A stretch of 64,000 nt of DNA. It comes from Dickeya dianthicola NCPPB 453. GTDB lineage: Bacteria; Pseudomonadota; Gammaproteobacteria; Enterobacterales; Enterobacteriaceae. The DNA is taken from assembly GCF_000365305.1 (NCBI RefSeq), contig NZ_CM001841.1:1765100-1829099 (forward strand). The letters run 5' to 3'. Position 1 is the stretch's first letter, and each line of letters starts with the position of its first letter. Of the stretch, positions 45,108 to 52,453 are shown piece after piece. Made by a program: the position numbers and the translations under genes. A model generated the notes under the pieces. That model was given only the letters and a program-made list of their open reading frames with translations, had not been told where the DNA came from and ran no database searches.

Positions 45108-46454
45108 TTATTCCTCGGTAGAAAATTTATCTGCAATAAGTCTCATAGTTCTTTCCATGCCTTGATAAACTGTTGCATCAGTAATATTTAGCCTGGCTAG
45201 TTCGTCTAAAATTTTACTTTTGTTTTTGATGACTACTCGTTCTACCTTAAATTCTTGCATATCACCGACATCAGATTCAGAAATAAAATCAGGGAAAACT
45301 GCATTGTTTCCGAATAATAAGAATGCGCCAGATTGCGATGACATTCTTTCATTGCTAACACGTCCTTTAACAAATATTATTCTTTCCAAATCCGTTGGGA
45401 TAACCACATCTTTAAAATAAGGTTTTTCATCTTTAATATAATGAATAAGCTTTTGACATGCTTCAGTTTTATTAAATTCAACTTTTTCTATTTTACAATC
45501 AAACTTATTCTTCAAATCTTGATTAAGCATAGCCAAGTTAGATATGCAACTAACAGTATCGGAGTCAAAAAATTTAATGCGATCTCTTTTTGTTCTAAAT
45601 ATAATTACATGTCCATTAACTTCATTACTCTGATTACAGGCGAAGTAAAGTGCAATTAATGGATTCGATGTTATATCTAATAACCGAGTAGGTAAGCCGT
45701 AATGTTGCATTCTCACAAGCTTATCCAACATTGTTTTGTCATCAAGAAACTCAGCAGGCCTAGCCGTTAAGGCCTCGCGTACTAAACTTGATTCACTATG
45801 TAAATACCTAAAACCACCTTTTTTATTTCTTCTAAAAACCGAGGGTGCGAGCTCGTAAGATATATCAGAATGCCCTCGATAAAAAATCTCTTCATCCTCT
45901 TCATACTGTTGTGTTAGTACATGGCGCATGAAACCTTCAACACTATCAAATTCCGTGTAATCCTCTTCATCATTAGATATATTTTCCGTTCTAGTAGTCG
46001 GTATATTTTTAAAATTAATATCAAGAGATGATAAAATTTCATTTAAATCATCACTTTTAACCCCCCAATGAGTTCTATTTAAACCATAAACCCCAAGCTC
46101 TAATATTTTTTGATATTTTTGCTTGTCAGTGACAGGCACGTCATCAATAGACTGGGATATTGAGAAATCGAACTCTACATTTTTATTAACCGTACGCAAA
46201 TTAGATATAGTACCAACTCGTAAAGTAATATAATTCGAACCTTCAACAGAATAGAGCTCTGACATAAACAAAGTAGGTAATTTTTCAATATAAGATAGTG
46301 ATTTTTTATTCAAAGGAGTTAGTTTTTGACGAATATCATCAGAAGTATCTTCTAGCATACGTGAAATCGGGAAGTCTGCCTCTCCACTCTGATTTATGTA
46401 CATGGGCCAGTGTTCAAAATATTCAGGAGAACCACCCATAATCAAATTAAACAT
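45108..46454 (-). CDS. FRG-domain protein, putative defence gene
   Basis: 448 residues. Residues ~170-300 are an FRG domain: EIFYRGHSDISYELAPSVFR and, further on, HYGLPTRLLDITSNPLIALY and FAC. The first ~150 residues are an unrelated N-terminal domain. FRG proteins are common in defence islands and satellite cargo, but their mechanism is not established. Strongly AT-rich codon use contrasts with the primase gene of the same element, so it is probably a separately acquired cargo. Confidence 0.8.
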   Translation of the reverse strand: MFNLIMGGSPEYFEHWPMYINQSGEADFPISRMLEDTSDDIRQKLTPLNKKSLSYIEKLPTLFMSELYSVEGSNYITLRVGTISNLRTVNKNVEFDFSISQSIDDVPVTDKQKYQKILELGVYGLNRTHWGVKSDDLNEILSSLDINFKNIPTTRTENISNDEEDYTEFDSVEGFMRHVLTQQYEEDEEIFYRGHSDISYELAPSVFRRNKKGGFRYLHSESSLVREALTARPAEFLDDKTMLDKLVRMQHYGLPTRLLDITSNPLIALYFACNQSNEVNGHVIIFRTKRDRIKFFDSDTVSCISNLAMLNQDLKNKFDCKIEKVEFNKTEACQKLIHYIKDEKPYFKDVVIPTDLERIIFVKGRVSNERMSSQSGAFLLFGNNAVFPDFISESDVGDMQEFKVERVVIKNKSKILDELARLNITDATVYQGMERTMRLIADKFSTEE

Positions 46455-46886
46455 TACGCAACACCCTCATTTATGATTTAAATCAACTAAAAAAATTAAA
46501 AACCACAATATTCACAGACCTAGTAAGCAGTAGACGTTATTATTCGTAGGCTTTAATTTTGTTAGTGCAAAAAAATGCTGAGCTGATTCGTATCATCATA
46601 GATGACAGTCTCACTTTTACCCCTAGCTAGCACATGATGATTTGATTTCATTACGACTCTAAAAACAATCACTATCTTTAACGATGAAGGCGCGTATGTC
46701 AAAACAGAGCAAGACTTTGTGTGTGGTCTTTTTTAATGAGTTTTAGAATAGCATCTAAATAGCAGTGATTTCAATTTGCCGTCAAATTGAAAAATTGATC
46801 GATGACGCGGCGTTAGCCGTTTTTCCACTGGTTCGCAGTTCGCACCCGCCAGCGCTGGTGCGAACCGATGCGAATCACTGCGCACG
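46455..46886. other. Gene-free AT-rich stretch between FRG gene and replication block
   Basis: About 430 bases with no supported gene or clear repeat on either strand. It must hold the FRG promoter. Composition changes from AT-rich to GC-rich near 46800, a likely border between cargo and the phage-derived replication module. Confidence 0.5.
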
Positions 46887-47216
46887 TTATGCCGTAGCGG
46901 CTTCGTTTTTGCGTTTGTTCTCCAGCCAGCGGCGGTAGCCTGCTAACTGGCGGGCTTTGCCTTCCTGCGTTTTGGCTCCGGTACTTTTGCCGCCGTGGTA
47001 TTTGCAGCGGCCATTACGGTAAATGTCCGTGCGTTTGCAGGGGGTGCCAGCACGGGTGGTGGCGCAGCATTGCAGGCCGCGTAGTTCGTCAGGATAAGGC
47101 TCCAGCGGCGGTCTGTGCTGTGGGTCATAGCCGGTAGCGGCCCAGGCCCGGTGTTCGGCCATCTTGCGGTCATGGTGTGCCTGATAGCGCTTCAGTAATC
47201 TTTTACGCTCGTTCAT
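46887..47216 (-). CDS. Phage-type HGG-motif protein
   Basis: 109 residues from the ATG at 47216 (GGAG eight bases upstream). C-terminal half: CCATTRAGTPCKRTDIYRNG, then a CKYHGGKSTG tract ending in a basic helix (YRRWLENKRKN). Short proteins with this Cys-rich HGG motif are usual in phage and P4-like elements; role unknown. A longer reading would start inside the ERIC element, so the shorter start is chosen. Confidence 0.65.
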   Translation of the reverse strand: MNERKRLLKRYQAHHDRKMAEHRAWAATGYDPQHRPPLEPYPDELRGLQCCATTRAGTPCKRTDIYRNGRCKYHGGKSTGAKTQEGKARQLAGYRRWLENKRKNEAATA

Positions 47217-47266
47217 TGCGGTACTCCAGTTTTCTGCCATCCTGCCGACGTTCACCGTAAAACCTC

Positions 47267-47393
47267 TATACCCGTCATACTTCAAGTTGCCGGTGCGTTG
47301 GCTGCCCTTGCTCACCCCAGTCACTTACTTGAGTAAGCTCCTGGGGATTCACTCGGTTGCCGTCTTCCTGCAACTCGAATTATTTTGGGTATA
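47267..47393. repeat. ERIC (IRU) element, full length
   Basis: 127 bp bounded by TATACCC and GGGTATA, containing the ERIC core GCTCACCCCAGTCACTTACT and GTAAGCTCCTGGGGATTCAC. The whole is an imperfect palindrome, as ERIC elements are. It sits between the HGG-motif gene and the iteron cluster of the satellite, so it inserted after or into that element. Confidence 0.92.
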
Positions 47394-47477
47394 TATATTT
47401 CTCTATGATGCATGGGGTAAGGCGGCATCGGGCGGTGTGATTTTTTACGCCAGCCGTATAACACGCCATACGCCGGT

Positions 47478-47734
47478 GGTTCAGGTGGTTTTGTGGTTCA
47501 CGTTAGCAGGCTACGTATTTTAGTGATGTAAAATCAGTGGGTTGTATTTTTATGGTGGTGAAACATTCACCGATAATGAACCCCTTCCCGCCAGTAAAAC
47601 GGGGTTCACCGGGTGGTTCAGTGAATGGGGGTTCAAAACAGGTAAAACGGGGTTCACCGGTGGTTCAAAAAACTCACTCACTGAGTGATAAAACAGGTAG
47701 TTACCTGTCATGAACCCCCTGAACCACGTGAACC
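47478..47734. other. Iteron cluster, probable cis replication region (crr/ori) of the satellite
   Basis: GGTTCA or TGAACC occurs 11 times: 47478, 47495, 47577, 47603, 47615, 47630, 47651, 47662, 47711, 47720 and 47729. A longer unit (GTAAAACGGGGTTCACCGG plus GGTTCA) is repeated at about 47594-47620 and 47642-47667. Palindrome ACAGGTAGTTACCTGT lies at 47693-47708. In phage P4 the alpha protein binds iterons in a region next to the 3' end of its gene; this has the same placement. Confidence 0.75.
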
Positions 47735-47755
47735 CCGTTGTCCGTCGCGTTAGCG

Positions 47756-50392
47756 TCAGCCGGTCGCTTCTGCCTCTTCCGGCAGATACATCAGCACGTA
47801 AAAACGCGGCTGGCGACCGTCCACCCGGATGGATTTACGGGTGTGTTTGCCGTCTGCGCCGGGCTTCAGCATCCCGCTTTGTGCCAGCACGCGGGCAAAG
47901 TGGCGCACGTTAAACCCTCTGGCGATTTCTGCTTCAAAGGTGGCCGGGAAGGTGTAGAACACCATCGGTTCATCGTCGTGTTTGCCCTTGTCGCGGTAGC
48001 CCGCCAGCTCCCGAATCGGTAAATCACGCGGGTCATACCCCACCGGTGCATAGCGGCTGAGGCCGTAAGTATTCAGAAAGGCTTCCGCCTGGGCGGTGAT
48101 TTGCTGGTGCTCCTTGTTGCCGGTGCCGAATTCCTTAATCCAGGCATTGAAGCTGTGCTGTATCGCATCCCGGCACGCTTGCGGCTCCCAGCCGGTGACG
48201 GCCCGGCCCACCAGTAGCGCTGCTTCCAGAATGGCGAAGCGCTCCGCCACCCGGTGAACCTGCTCGCCGTAATCAGTAGGAATGAGGCTGCGCCAGCGGG
48301 TTTCCGCCTCGCTTACCGCCTGTATGGCGTCCTCGCGGTGTTCGGCCAGATAGCGTATCCATGCCCGACCGGCTGCGCCGTAATGGGTGCGATACGCCGC
48401 TTTCAGCGCATCGGCGTGCGCCTTGCCGTCCGGGTAGCCGTGGAATTGCTGGGCCTTCTCCAGCGGCAGATTGAGCAGGCGCACCAGTTGCCCGGCTTTG
48501 GGGGGAATGCCTGCGCTGGCGAGAAAGGTTTCCATGTCCATTTCCCCGGTGCTAATCGCCACCGTGCGCCAGCGCTTCAGCTCCCGGTTGCCGCCTTCCC
48601 GCGCCCCCTGCAATTTGCCGACACCGTTAAACAGCGTGTAGGCCGAGGTGGACACCGACCGTGCATCACTTCCCTGGCCGACTTCATCCAGCGGCAGCAG
48701 GCCATCGTTATGGGCTTCGGCTTCGTTGGCGATACCGAGCGCGGTGCCGTACCAGGTCAGCTTCAGTGCCTGCGGGTCACCGTACAGGCTGGTGGCGACG
48801 TTGGCGGTGGTGGTTTTCCCGGCGCTCGATTGTTCATAGAAATGCAGCCCAAAGCCGTCCGAACCGGACAGGCCAATCAGTGGCGCGGCCAGAGCGGCGG
48901 CAATGGCGGTCATCATCGACGGGTTGCCGGATGCCAGCCGGGCCACCGACTCGCGCCAGCTTTCCGCCGTGCCGCTGATGCCGTAACCGGACGCGGTAGC
49001 GCTGCGGCCCCGGAACAGTACCGGGCGCGACGGGGTGCCGATGACTTCGCCATCCGGCATCAGGTACGCGCCGCACTGCCAGCCGGTGCTGTGGGCGATA
49101 TGCCAGACCTCGCCGCTGTGCTGGCGCTGGAGCCAGTCGGCCAGAATGGCGCGCAGGTAGGGCCGGGTGGTGACGGTCACACCGCCCGCCTTGAGCGTGC
49201 GCCAGCCTTCGCGCTCGCCCACGTCTGCCAGTGGCAGCGCAGCGGTTACGGCCTGTGTCGCCCCGGCAGGCTGCCAGCGCAGGATAAGGTATTGCTCGGC
49301 GTCATCACGCCCAACGCCCACCACCGCCAGCGGGGAACATAACCACTGCTCGTGCTGGATGATGTCGCCGCTGTCCCGGTCGGCTTTGGGCGTCACCCAG
49401 TACACCCCGGTGGCGCGGCTGTCCACAAACGGGGCCAGCGGCTCGCGTCTGGCCGGTGAAGTGTCGTCGGTCGGTTGATACAGCGATGCCTGAAAGGCGC
49501 GGGTTGCCGCCTCGATACCGGCCTGCTGGCGGTAATCGTCCCAGTCGGCTTTTTCATCGGTCGGCGGCAGCGCCACCCAGCCGTTCACTTCGCGGGCGGC
49601 TTTCTCCGCCCACTGTTTGCCGGTGTTGGCCTTGCCCGGTGCGGTGTCGTTATCCGCCGCCACTATCAGCCGGGCCGCGGGAAAGCGCGTGCGCAAGGCG
49701 CGGGCCACCGGCAGCAGGTTTCCGGCATCGATGGCAGCCACCGTCATGGCCGTTGGGTTCATCTGGCTGACACTCAGTGCGGTTGCCAGCCCTTCCGCCA
49801 AAATAACCGTGTCGGGGTGGGCGGGCGCAGTGACCGGGTGATACGCGCCGGTTTTGGCCGAATCGGTCAGCAGCCGCTTTTTGCCATCCGGGGCGAGGGT
49901 TTGCGCTGCCGTGATGGTGCCCTCCGCTGTCTGTAACGCCAGCAACAGGCGGCCATCCGGCAGCAGCGGGTACGTGGCTGCCAGCCCTTTCCCGGCCAGA
50001 TAAGCCGATACGCCCGGCACCGCCTGACGCGTCAGTGCCTGATAGCGTTGCAGAAAGCGCTGGCGTTTGGCGGCGGGGGTGTCTGCTGGCGCAGCGACAG
50101 AAGACGCAGGCAGCGTGCCGACCACCTCCGCCACCAGCCGGGCGGCAGCGGTGATATCGCACTGCCTGACTTTCTGCACCAGTTCGAGGCCGTCACCGGC
50201 CCCGCACTGATTACAGAAATGCGCCCCGCGCCCGTCATCATCAAAACGGAAGCGGTCTTTACCGCCGCACGCCGGGCAGGGGGCGTGCTGACGAGCATTG
50301 TCGGGAACCGTAATCCCCAATTGGGCCAGTACCGCCCGCCAGCGCCCTTGCGCCGCACTGGCGGTATCGCGAATAAGGTCGATATTACGCAT
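47756..50392 (-). CDS. P4 alpha-like primase-helicase
   Basis: 878 residues. Order: N-terminal zinc ribbon (CPACGGKDRF ... FCNQCGAG, ~residues 40-62), TOPRIM-like primase part (VILAEGLATALSVSQMNPTA, LIVAADNDTAPG, ~190-260), then a DUF927/helicase region with a Walker A-like SSAGKTTTA (~520) and basic C-terminal part. Family members start and unwind replication of P4-type satellites at the iterons. The N-terminus overlaps the next small gene by 8 bases. GC-rich like the chromosome. Confidence 0.88.
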   Translation of the reverse strand: MRNIDLIRDTASAAQGRWRAVLAQLGITVPDNARQHAPCPACGGKDRFRFDDDGRGAHFCNQCGAGDGLELVQKVRQCDITAAARLVAEVVGTLPASSVAAPADTPAAKRQRFLQRYQALTRQAVPGVSAYLAGKGLAATYPLLPDGRLLLALQTAEGTITAAQTLAPDGKKRLLTDSAKTGAYHPVTAPAHPDTVILAEGLATALSVSQMNPTAMTVAAIDAGNLLPVARALRTRFPAARLIVAADNDTAPGKANTGKQWAEKAAREVNGWVALPPTDEKADWDDYRQQAGIEAATRAFQASLYQPTDDTSPARREPLAPFVDSRATGVYWVTPKADRDSGDIIQHEQWLCSPLAVVGVGRDDAEQYLILRWQPAGATQAVTAALPLADVGEREGWRTLKAGGVTVTTRPYLRAILADWLQRQHSGEVWHIAHSTGWQCGAYLMPDGEVIGTPSRPVLFRGRSATASGYGISGTAESWRESVARLASGNPSMMTAIAAALAAPLIGLSGSDGFGLHFYEQSSAGKTTTANVATSLYGDPQALKLTWYGTALGIANEAEAHNDGLLPLDEVGQGSDARSVSTSAYTLFNGVGKLQGAREGGNRELKRWRTVAISTGEMDMETFLASAGIPPKAGQLVRLLNLPLEKAQQFHGYPDGKAHADALKAAYRTHYGAAGRAWIRYLAEHREDAIQAVSEAETRWRSLIPTDYGEQVHRVAERFAILEAALLVGRAVTGWEPQACRDAIQHSFNAWIKEFGTGNKEHQQITAQAEAFLNTYGLSRYAPVGYDPRDLPIRELAGYRDKGKHDDEPMVFYTFPATFEAEIARGFNVRHFARVLAQSGMLKPGADGKHTRKSIRVDGRQPRFYVLMYLPEEAEATG

Positions 50393-50585
50393 CGGCCCGC
50401 TCCTCCAGCATCAGCGGGGCCTGTTGCTCCCGCAAATGGGTGCGATAAAGGCAATCAAGGCGCTCCCACAGGATAAACATCAGGATCTCTTTGGCCTCTG
50501 GCTGCTCCAGTTCGACGATGGCATACGCCAGCGCCCGGCACTGGTCGATGATTTCTTCCAGCTCCAGCGGGGTGTTATCAAACAT
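50385..50585 (-). CDS. Small acidic protein upstream of the primase gene
   Basis: 66 residues, start at 50585, end overlapping the primase start by 8 bases. Sequence ELEEIIDQCRALAYAIVELE, AKEILMFILWERLDCLY is helical and acidic. Typical of P4-like replication blocks, function not known. Its own start overlaps the gene before it. Confidence 0.65.
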   Translation of the reverse strand: MFDNTPLELEEIIDQCRALAYAIVELEQPEAKEILMFILWERLDCLYRTHLREQQAPLMLEERADA

Positions 50586-50778
50586 GGCGCGCCTCCTGAA
50601 CCGGCAGGCGACCGGCAAAGACCAGAATAAAATCCGGCTCCAGATGGCGGCGGGCTTCGGTTTCGCTGTGGGCTTCAACGGCAAGCGGGCGGGGAGCAGT
50701 ATGTGGCGAGTGACGCCGCAGCGCCAGGAAGCGATACTGAAATTTGGGGCGAGTTTGGGTAGACTGTAAACCAGCCAT
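50578..50778 (-). CDS. Icd-like (host cell division inhibitor-like) protein
   Basis: 66 residues ending AHSETEARRHLEPDFILVFA, then GRLPVQEARHV, the conserved ending of proteins annotated Icd-like in P4-type prophages. The name is historical; a division effect is not shown for this copy. Overlaps the next gene by 8 bases. Divergent from the small RHH gene, with three GTTTAAAC palindromes between. Confidence 0.7.
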   Translation of the reverse strand: MAGLQSTQTRPKFQYRFLALRRHSPHTAPRPLAVEAHSETEARRHLEPDFILVFAGRLPVQEARHV

Positions 50779-50870
50779 GACGTTACTCCTTTTAACGTTG
50801 CGGTTAGAAGTCCGGTATGTGTTACAGCACTGCCGGGCTTCGCTATTTGTTGCACACCTTCATGCAAGGT

Positions 50871-50925
50871 GTTTAAACAACATAACCCTAAGTGTTTAAA
50901 CACGTCAACGGTTTTTTGTTTAAAC
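50871..50925. promoter_or_regulatory. Three GTTTAAAC operators between divergent satellite genes
   Basis: Exact 8-bp palindromes GTTTAAAC at 50871-50878, 50894-50901 and 50918-50925, 23 and 24 bp apart, about two helix turns. They lie between the Icd-like gene and the RHH-type gene and are probably the binding sites of the latter. Confidence 0.7.
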
Positions 50926-50991
50926 ACTTTATTGTGTTCAGGTCGTATCGTATGGTTATCAATATCAAAATGAATGGAGCGGATAGGAAAT

Positions 50992-51183
50992 ATGCCGACA
51001 GGCCACAAAAACAACAAATCAATATATAAGGGAATCCGCTTTCCGCATGAACTTATCGACGAGATCGACGCCAGCGTAGAGCGGGAGAAAGCCGATAACC
51101 CGAACGCCAATTTTTCCGCCTGGGTGCTGGATGCCTGCGGGCGTAAGCTGGACGCTGAAAAGCGCGAGAAATCAAAAAAATAA
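50992..51183 (+). CDS. YlcI/YnfO-like ribbon-helix-helix protein
   Basis: 63 residues, ATG at 50992 with AGGA upstream. Reads PTGHKNNKSIYKGIRFPHEL, then IDEIDASVEREKADNPNANF, SAWVLDACGRKL, which is an Arc-type ribbon-helix-helix (strand IYKGIRFP, helices after). Such proteins are regulators in P4-like and lambdoid elements. Likely controls the satellite early genes through the GTTTAAAC sites. Confidence 0.75.
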   Translation: MPTGHKNNKSIYKGIRFPHELIDEIDASVEREKADNPNANFSAWVLDACGRKLDAEKREKSKK

Positions 51184-51335
51184 GCACCGCTGGTGTGGCT
51201 GGCAGAATAGGGTGTTGCTCTGTTTTGGGCGTAAGTCAGCCCCTGACCGCGAACGGCCATAAATGGTAATGGTACAATTTAAATTACAGCTCCAGGCAGT
51301 TGTGTTACGGGTATTGCTCCGGTTGCCTATACTTG

Positions 51336-52139
51336 CTACGGTCCATTTGAAATTGCGTTCATTATAGTTTGGAAGAGTTCATCTGCCCTGTTTGTAGACC
51401 CTATAGCCCCCCGTTCCCGAGCCATTTTTTTGTGTTCAGGTAGATTTGACGTTGCATAAATCATGAACGGCGTTTTATCACCCATTTCACGTAGCTCCTT
51501 GAGGAGAACGTAACCTTCTTGAAACCCTTCGTTCCTGCCCATGTCAGAAATGATTGCTGCAAATTTATTTTTTTCAATTAGGTCAAGGGCTTCTCTGGTG
51601 GAGATTGCCAGCGTGAACTCGATACCCTGAGCCTCGAATGCCTTTCGTTCGTAAACATTATTTTCTGGTCGATCATCCACCCAAAGTATGCGGTTCCTCC
51701 ATTCTTCCTGTTTAAATTGGTGTGGCACCTTAGATACAACATCAACAATATCGCGAAGTTGTATTTCCGTGTTGCCAGAGCTGTTTTCAGACCGTCTGGC
51801 GGTTGCTGCGGCCAATAACATTGCGGTAACCATTTGGTTTTGGGCCTGTGCCTTTATGAAGTTATCTTCATTCCTAAAGTCAGAGGGGCCGTAAAGCTTG
51901 TTGTGATGTTTTGCGACAAGCCAAAGAAAACCGACGAAAACCAAAACAGGGAAAAATACCATGAAATAAATTAGTGGGACGACATGCTCTAACAAGCCAG
52001 ATCCCAAGCCTACAACGAGAGACGCAAATCCATATACGAGTACAATAAAGAGCGCAATAATACCCAGGGGACTCTTTGTGAAACCTTTTGCAGATTCAGC
52101 AAACTTATCAGTTTCCAAGGGACTTTCCTTATTGGCCAT
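51336..52139 (-). CDS. Membrane-anchored receiver-domain protein
   Basis: 267 residues. Two membrane helices (~residues 25-47, 53-76; IIALFIVLVYGFASLVVGLG and IYFMVFFPVLVFVGFLWLVA), a ~60-residue linker, then a response-regulator receiver domain (~residues 148-265): acidic pair WVDDR, phospho-acceptor Asp in AAIISDMGR, Thr/Ser position in IYATSN. The usual conserved Lys is not seen (GSTNRADEL instead). There is no output domain and no kinase nearby. The location at the tRNA end of the element suggests a cargo gene, possibly defence. Function unknown. Confidence 0.7.
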   Translation of the reverse strand: MANKESPLETDKFAESAKGFTKSPLGIIALFIVLVYGFASLVVGLGSGLLEHVVPLIYFMVFFPVLVFVGFLWLVAKHHNKLYGPSDFRNEDNFIKAQAQNQMVTAMLLAAATARRSENSSGNTEIQLRDIVDVVSKVPHQFKQEEWRNRILWVDDRPENNVYERKAFEAQGIEFTLAISTREALDLIEKNKFAAIISDMGRNEGFQEGYVLLKELREMGDKTPFMIYATSNLPEHKKMARERGAIGSTNRADELFQTIMNAISNGP

Positions 52140-52167
52140 AACACCGTTTTGATAGGATTACACTGAG

Positions 52168-52177
52168 GTAGTCCCAA
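52168..52177. promoter_or_regulatory. GTAGTCCCAA site near tRNA-Pro, candidate right-arm site
   Basis: Exact copy of the site at 41616-41625. Ten bases could recur by chance in 10 kb at a low rate, so this is suggestive only. Confidence 0.35.
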
Positions 52178-52221
52178 AGTTTCCGGCTGTAAACGGGGTG
52201 TCCCGGCAGATAACAGACAAC

Positions 52222-52255
52222 AAAAAACCCGCAAACTCAGAGAGGATGCGGGTTT
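52222..52255 (-). terminator. Terminator of proL
   Basis: AAACCCGCA (52225-52233) / TGCGGGTTT (52247-52255), and on the minus strand six T after the second arm. It ends the tRNA transcript, and lies between the tRNA and the satellite genes. Confidence 0.88.
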
Positions 52256-52298
52256 CTGTGGGGTTTCCGTCAGTAACCGGTACTTACGGAAGTAGTAT

Positions 52299-52375
52299 TG
52301 GTCGGCACGAGAGGATTTGAACCTCCGACCCCCGACACCCCATGACGGTGCGCTACCAGGCTGCGCTACGTGCCG
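52299..52375 (-). tRNA. proL: tRNA-Pro (GGG anticodon)
   Basis: 77 nt with encoded CCA. On the minus strand it starts CGGCACGTAGCGCAGCCTGG, anticodon loop TCATGGGGTGTC with GGG, T-arm GGTTCAAATCC, end GTGCCGACCA. Acceptor arms CGGCACG/CGTGCCG pair. Same sequence type and neighbour (yejM) as E. coli proL. Confidence 0.97.
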
Positions 52376-52453
52376 ATGTTATGGGCCGCTATACTACCGT
52401 TTCCTGACCCGATTGCAATAGCCGCTCCAAACGATTGCTTTAGATTTAGGCAG

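Noticed and set aside
52299..52320. Duplicated tRNA-Pro 3' end as attachment site of the satellite
   Set aside because: No second copy of GTCGGCACGAGAGG was found in the 34-52 kb region; the tRNA terminator also lies between the tRNA and the element.
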